NCBI RefSeq assembly: GCF_000090795.2
Contig: NW_003546778.1
Coordinates: 1-63,511, forward strand
DNA length: 63,511 nt
Reading direction: 5' to 3'
Source of the DNA: Amphimedon queenslandica
Taxonomy: Eukaryota; Porifera; Demospongiae; Haplosclerida; Niphatidae
Shown: piece by piece, positions 12,301 through 23,041 of the stretch
Numbering within the stretch: position 1 is the stretch's first letter
Layout: every line of letters begins with the position of its first letter
The notes under the pieces: generated by a model
What the model was told of the DNA's origin: nothing
Database searches by the model: none
What the model saw: only the letters and a program-made list of their open reading frames with translations
Position numbers and translations under genes: made by a program

Positions 12301-13246
12301 ATTTATCATGTTCACACTAGAGTGGTTTCAAATTAATGTGCATCACTCTCAAAACTGCATTGCCAATGTGAAAAGGCCTATAGTGTATAATAGTTAAAGG
12401 AAATGTATGCAGGCATAACAAGAAAAGATAATTATCAAACCAGGCATGTGTATTTATCTATCTAGGAATAAAAGGTAGTTTTACCATTGCAGAGTAAAGG
12501 GAGTATTCATTACCTGTTTCATAATAAAAACTGATATTGTTGGATGAACCTATTCCAGCACCATTAATAGGAGAAACTGAAAAATTATTCAATATACAAG
12601 GATCAGGATTAGTAGCTGATAATATAATACTCTTGTTAGTAGTAGCAATGTTCACTAATCCATTGATTATATAGTATCCAGTGATAGGTACATTATCCAG
12701 TGTATAAGGAGCTGTCCATGTTAATAATACACTGGATCCATTAATAAAGGTATAATCCAGATCAGCAACACTAGCCAATAGACCTAAATAAGAGCCCGGA
12801 ATAATGACACAATTATACAGAGATATATATACTAACCTTGTATCATTAATATTACTGTATCACTGGCCTCTGTCTGAAGAGGACTGAGAGTAATAGCTGT
12901 ACAATTAATTTCAGTATTATTATTATGATCATAAGCTATTGCTTGTAGCTCTGCTCTTATAGTACTACCGGCAGTACCACTTATTGATGGACTAAATCCT
13001 TTAGCCATAACATCTGTATGGCTACCTGGTATATTATTAACTCTGAAACTAAGTTCATCAGCAGTAGCTTCACAAGAGAATACAACAGTAGAGTTGAGTG
13101 TTGTATTAATAGACAGTGGCTGTACTGTTAGATCTATACCAATTAAAAATCATAATAATGAGTTAAACTATTTCTGATAACTTACTAGATTGACTCAACT
13201 GAAATGTAAGGATAAAGGATAAAAGGATCATCAAAAGCCAGGACAT
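9365..13246 (-). CDS. Ig/FN3 receptor 1, single-pass, with tyrosine-motif tail (13 exons, ~745 aa)
   Basis: Exons, 5' to 3' on the minus strand: 13186-13246, 12837-13133, 12514-12783, 12074-12150, 11694-11916, 11349-11639, 11221-11300, 10953-11172, 10810-10875, 10640-10756, 10537-10586, 9504-9903, 9365-9450. Signal peptide 1-20 (MSWLLMILLSFILTFQLSQS); Ig-like ~21-119 with a Cys pair; FN3 ~120-209 (VLLTWTAPYTLDNVPITGYY); beta-sandwich ~210-309; FN3 ~310-406 (DITWTAP); Ig-like ~407-506; short Ser/Thr stalk; transmembrane ~529-557 (VSVSAAGGFVVLLVIIIVCF). The tail carries EPIYSDL (Y~619), VQYVDI (Y~643, canonical ITIM form) and a PPPIPDKK proline motif. Domain-edge introns are mostly phase 1, as usual for shuffled extracellular modules. 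The last exon (9365-9450) was chosen for phase and is the weakest part. Probable cell-surface recognition or adhesion receptor; ligand unknown. Confidence 0.75.
12280..12388. mobile_element. MITE fragment related to 14195-14493
   Basis: Shares GTTCACACTAGAGTGGTTT, TTAATGTGCATCA and CAATGTGAAAAGGCC with the full element at 14195-14493. It lies in an intron of receptor 1. Confidence 0.55.
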
Positions 13247-14194
13247 ATCTCTTCAATAGATAATAGAGTAAGAATAAAATGTAACAAACCCTAAAGTCAG
13301 CATTCAGCAATTTTTATTGCTTAGCAACAATTAATGCAATCAAAATAATGGCATATTGCTACGCCCACGCAAAAGCTATGTCTCTTATGCCAAAGACGAA
13401 GTAGCTAAGCCCTTCTGTTCAATTTTTTACATGTTGAATGTAATTTTCCTTCCTTTGCTGCTAAGAGCATGGCTGCAGTGCATTGATTGTCCTAGTAAGT
13501 AGTAATTATAGTCATTCATTTTACTATGATTTTTGTACATTACATTTACATTTTTAAAAATTAATAATTATTATTTAAAAAAATTAATGTACATTGATAG
13601 TGTTGTATTGCTGGTACTACTGTACCTATTGCAGTTAGTTACTGAAACAGTGACATTACTTTATACTGACAGCTATAATACTGACACTAATACTGACATT
13701 GCTGTGTGCTAGGAGCAGATCCAATAAACCAGTTGAACAGGTTCAAACAAGATGAAGGAGGAGCAACAGCTTCAGTTGCTGCATACAGCTGCATAGATAT
13801 TAGAGTCTAATATCTATGGTTGCTGTGTATGATGAGATCACTACTACTAAAGGAGGAGCCACCAGTTCTGTTCCACTAACAGGTAATCCAGCTTATGGAC
13901 CATTGAGAAATTAATGCACTCATTCTCAAGTTGTTTTCTATAATTATAATGTGGTTTGATTATAGTCACTTTAAATTCAATTATTTAATTCAAAATCTTT
14001 TATAATTATTGTTCAAAATGTTGCATTGTTTTTTAGTTATGACCTTTTGATGATGTAAAAACTTTTTTAAAAATATTTTTCTCAATGTGTACTTGTAATG
14101 AGTAGTTCCTCGTCTTCATGTTGTGTATCAGTGTTACTCTATAAATGAAAGAGAAGTCAGATAAACACAAAACAGTTAGCAAAGTACACTTATA
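13247..14194. other. Upstream region of receptor 1, no gene seen
   Basis: AT-rich, with short imperfect repeats of ACTGACA and a block of short open frames around 13690-13920. No motif, RNA gene or homologous coding segment was recognised. Confidence 0.5.
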
Positions 14195-14493
14195 AAGGCC
14201 TTTTCACACTGGCACAAGTAATGCGCATCAATGCGCATTAATCGTGTTCACACTAGAGTGGTTTTGAATTAATGTGCATCAATGTGCATCACTCTCACTT
14301 CACCTCCAGAGGTGGATTGATGTGAAGTGATGCGCTTCGATCAATGTAAACCAATGGCAACAAGAACACAAAATGATACATAATTCAGCTGCTAGTGTGA
14401 ACACGATCAATGTGCATTATTTCAGCTGTATCAACAAAGCGCATCAAAGTGTATCAAAGCGCCTTGAAAACTGTGCCAGTGTGAAAAGGCCTT
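14195..14493. mobile_element. TA-flanked MITE with AAGGCCTTTTCACACT ends
   Basis: Terminal inverted repeats AAGGCCTTTTCACACTGGCA at the left and TGCCAGTGTGAAAAGGCCTT (in effect) at the right, each flanked by TA. Inner inverted blocks also pair (CGTGTTCACACTAG with CTAGTGTGAACACG). No coding capacity. Confidence 0.75.
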
Positions 14494-14587
14494 TAATCAT
14501 ACACTCATGTGTATATCATACAATAAATTTTATTGAGCCACACAAAATTAATGTGTGCACATTAATACCATCAATGACAAAGAGATA

Positions 14588-14763
14588 CCATATAGGGGTA
14601 TACATGTATTTCATGGGGATTTAATTTCGCTAATTTCATGGCTTCAAAAGTTCGTAAAAATTTTTATCTATGAAAATTATTTTTTATCATACTAATAATG
14701 TACAGTGGGTTGAAAAGTGATTTTCATGAAATATTTTTCCCGGGAAATATACCCCCTACACGG
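14588..14763. mobile_element. TA-flanked MITE (CCATATAGGGGTATA ends)
   Basis: CCATATAGGGGTATA at the left and the reverse complement of CCGTGTAGGGGGTATA at the right, both next to TA. Non-coding, ~176 bp. Confidence 0.6.
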
Positions 14764-14886
14764 TATCATAGTACATGTATATATACATGTACATGTACAT
14801 GTACATGTAGGGGCACACAACATAGGCACACCATAACATACAAATGCAGATCATGGGCAATTGGGCATGCATACATGTATACCTCA

Positions 14887-15092
14887 GAGTGACTTTTAAT
14901 TGCGGGTACTAAATTTTGCGATTTTACCACGAGGTAGATTTTGCTGGTATTAAAAATTGCGATTAAGTAATTATTACTAATAGTTATATGGCATCATGAT
15001 GTCATTATTAACAATTGCACGTATTAATAATTGCAATTTTTAACCCAAACGCAAAATTCGCAATTAATAGTACCCGCATTTAAAAGTAACCT
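14887..15092. mobile_element. MITE with GTGACTTTTAATTGCGGGTA ends
   Basis: Inverted ends GTGACTTTTAATTGCGGGTA and TACCCGCATTTAAAAGTAAC enclose ~200 bp in which CGCAAAATT blocks also pair. Non-coding. Confidence 0.65.
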
Positions 15093-15252
15093 TAAGGTAA
15101 TATACTACACATCATACTACAGTTCATGCTCATTATGATGCTCATTTTATTAGAAGACACATAAAAGGCATAAACAATAAGACAGTGTGTTTACTAGTTC
15201 AATGTAGTTCAGTAATTAATTAATAATAGTTTCCGTGGTTACCTCCCCTTCC

Positions 15253-18200
15253 TCAGCGTGTATCATAAAGTCTCACACGAGAATACGTGACTTGGTTGAT
15301 GTCCTTGGGTCTCTGGTTAGGTCTACCAGATGACAAAAAACTATGATCAAGATCAGCATACTGGGCACCCTCTTGAGGTGGTGCATTACGAGATGCTTTA
15401 GATTTTCGGATGGTAGAAAATTGTGATTTTGCTGGTTTAGGAGGAGCTTGTCTCTTAGAGGAAGATGATTTAGTAGAATAGTCTACATCAGCATATTTAA
15501 AACCCTTGGGAAGAGAAAGAGAGAGAGAGAGAGAGGAGAAAAATCAATAAATAATTTAACAAGACAATTATTAGTGTGTACTTATAGCAATTTTCATGAT
15601 ACTGACATTTGGCTGGTATTTAATTTAGCATTTTAATCATTTAATATAAATAACTAGTTTTAATAATTTAATCAGAAATCAAAGTTAGCACAGACTTACT
15701 GTAAGTTAGTAACTTTTAAAAAATCGCTAAAATTCACTAAATTAAATAACCTCAAACAGTTGTCTTCTTAAGGTAAAAGCAAGTATTAATTCACACAAAC
15801 ACAACAACCATTTGCCAAACCAGTTATACAGTCATTATAATAGTAACGTACCAGAGGGTGCCTTTTTTTCGAGGGCTGTAAATTTTGCAGATTTCACAAT
15901 TTTTTAAAAATTTGCAAAAATTGTTTCCGCAAAAATTAAATTTATATTGTACAAGATGGCAGACAACATAAATTTACAAAAATTAAATCCACAAAATAAA
16001 AATCTGCGAAACCCATAGCCCTAAAAAAAGCCATATCATATTGTTTAAAATAATGACAAGCAACATCATCACAATCAACATCACATTCACACATTCATTA
16101 CAGCCACATTATTATTATTATTACAGATAATAATGATACCTGATAAAGTATTACTAACTACAAATTTCCCATTAAGTTAGGCCCCTTTTACACTAATCCA
16201 TTCTCACATGTAAACGGAAACTTTTTGATTCTGATACAGCTTCTGTTTACACTAATACATGAAAACGCAAAATGAAAATGAAAAACGAAAACAAAATGAA
16301 AGCAAAAATGAAAACGGATACACCGAAATGGATACTTCTATAAACGAATGATAAATCTTATAAAAATGCAGCTGCTGGACACCTGAAACGAATAGTAGCA
16401 AAAACAACCCTGATTCAGTGAAGTGGATTAGTGTAAACGGGCCCACCACGGAAGCTCTGCCCCCTAGATAATGATCTGGGCCTTAAAGACAACACAATAA
16501 ACATAAAATAAAAGGTTAAGACAACACCTAACAAAAAACAATTTTTAAAATGTAGGTACATGTACATGTAAATGCAATGCAGGTGCAACGACTAATATTT
16601 TATTTTTAAGTTCATTCTCTTGAGAAAAATAACAATAGAAATACAATAATCAAAATCATAAAGGTAACTGGAAGTAATAATACACACACACACATTATGT
16701 ACATACATGTAATATATGTACATGTACATGTACACTTCTTGACAATTAAACAAGATTTGGCCCAATGATTACAAAGAAATCGATACGCCATTACATGCAT
16801 ACATGTACATGTACATGAATGGGCATATACATGTACATGTACAATGAATGTACATGTACATGTACACTATATAATGAAGATAATGACACACATGTACACC
16901 GTGAACATACATGTAATAACATACATATGTACACAACACATCATTGACATTACATGTACATGTACATGTTCATGTACATGTACATGTACATGTTCAAGTA
17001 CATGTTCATGTATATGTCACCACACTAAGGTGATCAATAGAAACACATGTTGATTTACATTTTCTGTGTGTGACAAATTGACAATACCATATATCATGAA
17101 ATTTATGCGACAAAAATTTTTTGCAAATTTCACGATTTTTGCTCTGTCGCAAAAATTGAAATTGCAAAAATTTTGCAGCTCCATTGCCACGTGGTGCAGT
17201 TTGCAAAAATTTTATTTCAAGAAATCTTAGAAAGGCAGGATTCGCGAAAATTTTTTGTTGCATAAATTTCATGGTTTTTTGGTAATAATAAGGTAAGGCT
17301 TTTATGAATAATAAAAACAGTGTTTAGTTAGGCAGCTGTCTGTGTCTGTGTGTTTAAATTTACTTCAATTGTTTCTTGAGCAACAGAAGAATCTGGTTTG
17401 TCTTTTTTTTTCTTCTTAACACAACATACAATAGCAATCACTAATATTATAACCAAAACTGCCAGTGCCAGTCCAACGATGGCAATTACCATACCAGCAA
17501 TAGCACCAGGACTAACTATAAATAATTAATAATATTATTAATATTGCGTATGGTTACATACATACATGGTAATGTTGTTTTAGTAGGACTGTTTGATGGA
17601 AACATACTGCTTGATGGAAACATACTGCTTGATGGAGACATACTAGGAATTGCACTAATGCCTGAAGTAAAAGAAAAAGGGAAATAATTACTAGGAGTTG
17701 CACTAATGTCTGAAGTAAAAGAAGAAGTAAAATCAATTGTACTAGTTGAGGATATTTCAGGTACTGATGTAGCAAGTATAGCTAAAGTACATAAAATATA
17801 TATTTTATACAATATACATGTATAATAACCAACTTATTGTAGCTGATGTGATAGGACCAGTTCCTAATATATTAGTAGCAGCTACTCCAACAGTATATTC
17901 TGATCCCACTATAAAACCAGATAGAGTTCTTGAAAGAGTAATTCGAGCTTCACCACGATATTCTACAGCAACAGTTTCAGATACATCAGAAACATTATAA
18001 TAAATGTAATATCCATTTGTAAGAGGACGAGGTGATAAAAGTGGCTGTGGCAGTAATAATAATAATAAATTAATATAACAATAAAAATCAATTACTGGTT
18101 TCCATGATACAGTGATGTTAACAGTTTCGTTAATATCAGTAGGATAATCAGTTTGTGTTAATGTCAGATTAGCAACAGATAAAGGAACTAAGAATAATAA

Positions 18201-19003
18201 AATATATTATTCATTATCTGCTAGAATATCTATTACTTACCATTAAGTATTAATGTAAGATTTACATTATATGGATCAGGACCATATCTACCACCAGTAT
18301 CAACAGCAATTACAGTAAAAGTATACAGTGAGTCATTAAGTGAAGGTATTGGTAAACTCAGACCCACATCAGTAGATGTAAAATTAACACTATCAGTTGC
18401 ACTAGTCCTCATAACAATGTAATGAGAGACACAAGGATTGAGACTTCGTAAATGCCAATCCACATTAACATAATCAGAGGGAGCTGGTCCATAGGCAAAA
18501 CTACCAATATAAGGCATTGGAATATCTAAATACAGTAATTTTTATCATGATAGTATGACATAAATCTACACATACCTGCTATTACAATAGAACAGTTCAT
18601 TAAAGTCCCAATAGCATTTGCACACTGAACAATATAATTATTGATATTTAACATAGGAGTGAATGTTATATTAGAAACAAGAGACGAGCCATCAACAGTC
18701 AAGACAGTATTGAACTGACGACCTGCAATAGGAACAGTATCACCAACATCATTTCCAAATTCAGTATAAGATACTCCACCAACAATAATGTCATTAGTAT
18801 TTAGCACTCTCCATATAAGAGTGCTTGCTCCACTGTTACACTCATAGGTAACTGGTTGAGAGAGACACACTAAACTGGGGCATGTAGTGAACCGAGGAGT
18901 ACCTATAAATCTATAAAGTTATGATTTTCACAAGCAAGAACTTGCCAGACACTAGCAAAGTTAAATAAGAGACAAACAAATAAGAGGTGAGCTTTGTCTT
19001 CAT
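15253..19003 (-). CDS. Ig/FN3 receptor 2, single-pass, with ITIM-like tail (8 exons, ~530 aa)
   Basis: Exons on the minus strand: 18946-19003, 18576-18902, 18241-18525, 18096-18187, 17834-18044, 17566-17781, 17364-17515, 15253-15504; all join in phase. Signal peptide (MKTKLTSYLFVSYLTLLVSG); Ig-like domain ~20-128 with several Cys; FN3 ~129-223; FN3 ~224-324 (ITVSWKPPLLSPRPLTNGYY); Ser/Pro/Met stalk ~325-396; transmembrane ~401-428 followed by CCVKKKKKDK. The 83-residue last exon holds KYADVDYS (Y~451, Y~456), a PPKP SH3-type motif, AQYADL (Y~496) and QVTYSRV (Y~521, canonical ITIM spacing), ending RLYDTR. Intron 1 uses a GC donor (G|GCAAGT); no GT donor fits the phase. Promoter is shared with CEP19. 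Likely a phosphotyrosine-signalling surface receptor; ligand unknown. Confidence 0.8.
15858..16033. mobile_element. MITE in receptor 2 last intron
   Basis: Inverted ends of the type GCCTTTTTTTCGAGGGCT and GGCTTTTTTTAGGGCT, with inner TTTTGCAGATTT / AAATCTGCG pairing. Non-coding, boundaries approximate. Confidence 0.5.
16184..16445. mobile_element. MITE with GGGCCCGTTTACACTAATCC ends
   Basis: Left GGCCCCTTTTACACTAATCC and right GGATTAGTGTAAACGGGCCC are inverted repeats around ~260 bp of A-rich non-coding sequence. The end type resembles hAT-like MITEs (inference). Confidence 0.65.
17087..17282. mobile_element. TA-flanked MITE (CCATATATCATGAAATTTATG ends)
   Basis: CCATATATCATGAAATTTAT at the left and the reverse complement of ATAAATTTCATGGTTTTTTGG at the right, flanked by TA. 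Inner GCAAAATTT / AAAATTTTTGC segments pair. It lies in a receptor 2 intron. Confidence 0.6.
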
Positions 19004-19138
19004 TATAGGTCTCTTGATGCGTATCCTAGTCTACTATCTATGGTAAGACAGGCGTGCGCGCACGCTTAGCTCTTAATATAATGGTCCATATGGGGGCGTG
19101 ATGTTTTCGTTACCATGGTAACGGAATCCAAAACAACA
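19004..19138. promoter_or_regulatory. Divergent promoter, receptor 2 / CEP19
   Basis: Only 135 bp separate the two start codons, which face away from each other. No TATA box; it holds a GC-rich patch (GGCGTGCGCGCACGC) and the X-box at 19109-19122. Confidence 0.65.
19109..19122. promoter_or_regulatory. RFX X-box, perfect palindrome
   Basis: GTTACCATGGTAAC fits the X-box consensus (GTNRCC, 0-3 nt, RGYAAC) with no mismatch, 17 bp before the CEP19 ATG. X-boxes bind RFX factors and mark ciliary genes in animals; CEP19 is a ciliary/centriolar gene, so site and gene agree. Confidence 0.8.
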
Positions 19139-20701
19139 ATGGCTACCAGTGTCAAACCTACCAAATGTGCTCTGCGGTACAGTCCCCCAACACTGGTTCT
19201 CTTTTATACGGACCGGTCGACTGGTAAGGGATTGTTTCTCATTCTTTTACTTTCCTGATTCGTTTAGGGAAGAACAGACGCCGATCAATGCCACTGAGAG
19301 GTCTTAAAAGAAATTCAAAGTATGATTAATGCCAGTATTATTTAATGCCATTCCATACACACTATAGTGTGTCAGAGTATGTCACTGAACTAACTAATAA
19401 TCCAAAACACAAGAAATACCTAGCTGGTATTAAGAGACAACAGGTATTATATGGCCACGCCTCTTCCCCCTCTCCTCTCAGCTCCTACACATAATTTTAT
19501 GCATACATGTATGTATAATCTAAATTATTTTCTCCTTCAGCTTTTATCACTCATTGAAAAAGTCTGCAAAGCTCAACCTATAAAGAATATCCCTAATGGC
19601 AACAAGACACTGGATGAATCCTTAACCAGTCAACTGCAGGACTTGCCTAAGTTATCTCTGTTGACATCTCAGTCGCTAAAGAAGCCTCCTCCATCTTCAT
19701 TAAATAAGTCGCTTGATGATGAACTTGATAGAATTCTTAATGGCGATCTCATAGAATCAGATGATGATGATGATGATTTAGAAGAAGATAAACTAATTTC
19801 AAAGCCAGTCACTACTACAGCACCACCAGTCACTGCTACTAAACCAGCAGTCACTGTATCTAAGGAAACTGCATCAAATGTTGTGTCTACTGCAGCATCT
19901 ACCCTAGCTACTGCTACTAAGCCAGTTACTACTCATAAGGATACCAGTATTGCATCAATTGTTATGTCTACCAAATCTGTTACTACCTCCAGCGCTGCTC
20001 CTAAATCTTCGGGTACTACTAGTGCTGCTTCTAAATCTTTAACTACTACTACTAGTGTTGCTTCTAAATCTTTAACTACTACTAGTGCTGCTTCTAAATC
20101 TTTTACTACTACTACTACTGTTGCTGCTTCTACTGTGAGTGACATTAAACCTTCAGCAAAAACAGCTTTAACCAGTGACCCATTGACTCTATCTCCTGTT
20201 AAGTCGTCAGTCGGGCAGTCCTTGCCTCCATTGGGATCCCTGCCTCCATTAGTTCCTCCTGGTAATGCAAAGCAAGCTAGTGCTGTGTTTCCTAGTGCTT
20301 TGGACTCCAATCAAAGCCTTCCAACACCAAAGCAGCCAGCCAGTGGAGGGGCACAGCCTCCCACTGATGAATACAGTTTAAAGGAAGAACCATTGAGTGA
20401 GCTGGATGAGGATCTGTCCCTCAGCAGTGATGATGATGATAATGATCCACTCATGAATTCTGATCAGCTCAAAGCTGCTCTAGACAACATGAAAGTGGTC
20501 AGCTCAGACGACGAAGATTATAACAAGCTCCCTGATGAGAAATACAAGAAGATGAAGGAAGAAATGGACAAGGAGTTTGAGCAGTTGCGCAGCAAACCGA
20601 CCGACCCTGACTTTGTTTATGACAAGGAGGAAGACTATGGTAAACCGGTAATGGAGAGTGGATGGGATACCCAGAGCTCATCATCATCATCAGTTTTTTA
20701 A
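19139..20701 (+). CDS. CEP19: CEP19 homologue with long low-complexity insertion (4 exons, ~457 aa)
   Basis: Exons 19139-19223, 19268-19319, 19368-19443 and 19541-20701. The N-terminus matches CEP19: KCALRYSPPTLVLFY, then KNRRRSMPLRGL and NNPKHKKYLAGIKRQQLLSL. The C-terminus has DPDFVYD..E and the terminal GWDT motif followed by a Ser run. Vertebrate CEP19 is ~163 aa and acts at the mother centriole with CEP350/FGFR1OP, recruiting RABL2 for ciliogenesis. Here the two conserved ends are separated by ~260 residues of acidic (SDDDDDDLEEDK), Thr/Ser/Ala-repeat (TTTSVASKSLTTTSAASKS) and Pro-rich sequence, all in one open exon. An X-box precedes the gene, consistent with RFX control. Confidence 0.85.
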
Positions 20702-20819
20702 TAAAACAATAATTATACTTTACAATCTTATATTATTATAACATTATGTTAATAATTATAATATATGTTTTTTTAAGTAGAGAAAGGACATGATATTTCT
20801 TTATTACAGTTGCCATATA

Positions 20820-21824
20820 TTAGACGATGAGGGTACCACTCACAGTAGACGAGGACTTGAGTTTAATCTTCAAATGCTTTGGTAGCAACAAGTGAACGGT
20901 AACTCTTTGGTTTGCCTAGACAGCAATTACAATGTTATGCATGCAAAAATTACACCTCGTTATGACTATACTTTTAACTGAAGAATGCCCGAGGCTACTA
21001 CTGTCATATCTCCAGTAAGTATCTGCGACGTATAGTACAACCATCTGGAGATGATTAGCCATAAAGTTATGACAATCACTAGCAATAACTTACACATTAT
21101 CTGATGTAGCACTTTCGCAATGTCCACTACAGAAAGCCACCGTAATTCTATCTGAGCAGTTAAAATGATCTGATGTAACACGCAACTGGACAGATGCTTG
21201 TAGGTAATACAATCCGTCAACTGGTGGAGTAATGAAACCACTTGCCAGATCAACTAATGAGCCTATCTCATAGCCACTAGGATTTCCCTAACAATAATCG
21301 CATTATGAATTCACTTAGTGATGAACTTGTTGGTTTACTGTGGTTAGAAGAGTTAGTCTCAGGGACTGTATGTTATTCACTTCTATGTCTTGGAGGAGAT
21401 GTGCCCGGAAGGAATGACCAGTAATATTTACTGCTGAATCAGGCTAGGGAGAGAGTTGGGGAGAGTAAGAGGAGAAGAAGTGTGTGTATGTGTGTGTGAG
21501 AGAGAGAGAGCGTACTTCATCAGTTGGTATTGGTTCTGTTGTAGGTGGATTGGTTGTAAATATTAAAAACCTTTTCTGAACATTTTGACCTTGCTTGGAC
21601 TAGAAGAGAGAGTGTTGTGTCAAATTAACATGTGGTTTAGAGACACAATATAGTCCCTTTCTAAATGCAGTGTTCACAATTATACCCAATGCTTCTCCAT
21701 TGGTATTGGCTCATACATAAAGTCTGTACAACATATTCAAAGACCTTACCTCTCCAGAAAGTGGTAGACTCCAAGTGCTTCCAGCAAACAGGATCAGCAT
21801 AGACAAGAAGACGTTCGTAAACAT
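20820..21824 (-). CDS. Secreted C1q/TNF-like protein (6 exons, ~208 aa)
   Basis: Exons 21750-21824, 21516-21599, 21339-21443, 21094-21287, 20972-21044, 20820-20915, all in phase. The signal peptide (MFTNVFLSMLILFAGSTWS) is followed by a Thr/Pro-rich linker (TTNPPTTEPIPTDE) and a ~150-residue beta-rich domain. The strand FITPPVDGLYYLQASVQL is the C1q/TNF signature region (GxFxxPxxGxYxF), and later strands include MTVVASGILQL and SGTLIV at the C-terminus, where C1q/TNF folds end. Two close Cys (FCSGHC) may form a disulphide. No collagen stalk and no transmembrane segment. Probably a secreted trimeric lectin-like or ligand protein; C1q versus TNF cannot be settled by eye. The last exon was accepted because it extends the fold in phase. 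Confidence 0.7.
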
Positions 21825-22623
21825 TATTTCTTTGAAGTTGCTTCGGTTGGGCCAACTCCTCAGCTCATTGCCTTATATACAAATTGTGTAGGAACTCCTA
21901 CAACTAGTATACTCTGCATTATACTGGAGCCTGACGTTAGCCCAATGCACACACACAATAATAAAAATTAGAAAAGCTATACATAGTTCATTTATGCATT
22001 CCATGAACCTGACATCATAGTGTGTATGACCTGTAATAAAAATAGTTATATTATTCCATGCATAAAGAACACTGACAACATACCATATGGACATAATATG
22101 CATCACAGTGCATTGTAGTGGGAAAATATTGCAAGCATGCACATGTGGACTGACATACCAACACATGACAGCAGTTACATACCATCAGCTGTACCATCCT
22201 TCCTTCCTTGTACATGACACGGAAAATAAATGCACCAACGCCCAAGACCTTCTTAAACTTACCTGACTTGAAACAAAAGGATAATTTATTATTGCAATAA
22301 TAATATTTTGATGCAACAGATTTTCTGTTTTAATACTAAGATTAGTAACGCGGTAGCGGTACTAAGAGGATTCACCCCCAAAACAATATGACTGCCACGA
22401 CTTTTGCAGCCTTGCTATACCAGGAAAACGAGCTCCTATGCTTACCAGACTTCTTAGAGGACCATATCTAGGCTTTTGATCTTTGCTATTATTTTAGAGC
22501 AAAAATACACATGTATAATACAATAGTGTTTCTAAGCAAGATTACATTACAGTTGATTGTTTGTTACAAAGCATTCTGGGTGGTGGCTGGGTAAAAAATC
22601 AAAATAATTTATAACAAAACAAA

Positions 22624-22656
<33 letters not shown>

Positions 22657-22849
22657 CAAATATCAAGTTGAGCACTAATTGGATTAGTCAGAAAATGTTT
22701 TTGGTAGCTAAAGGTTAAAGGTTATACAGAGTTATCTAATAATTTGTAACAGCAGAATAATATTATAATTAATAGTCACAACAAACACCAGGAGAGGACG
22801 GCATAACAAAAATGAAGAGAAGAGAGAGAGAGGAAAAACACCATTTTGC

Positions 22850-22891
<42 letters not shown>

Positions 22892-22941
22892 GATCTAGTC
22901 TGAAAATACGCATTAACTAAATAAAGAAGAGTCTGTCATAA

Positions 22942-22990
<49 letters not shown>

Positions 22991-23041
22991 TGGCAGAGCT
23001 ACTAATGTTAAAAAGGATCATCAACCAGTCCCAGTCTCCTA
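21825..23041. other. Intergenic region with microsatellites
   Basis: No gene supported. Contains a TG run (22629-22657), a GA tract (~22818-22832) and two long ATA/AAT runs (~22850-22890 and ~22941-22989). A 27-codon open frame starts at 22388 but has no splice donor or homologue I can name. Confidence 0.5.

Noticed and set aside
22388..22471. 27-codon open frame starting MTATTFAALLYQENELL
   Set aside because: Looks protein-like but has no splice donor, downstream exon or recognisable family; insufficient evidence.
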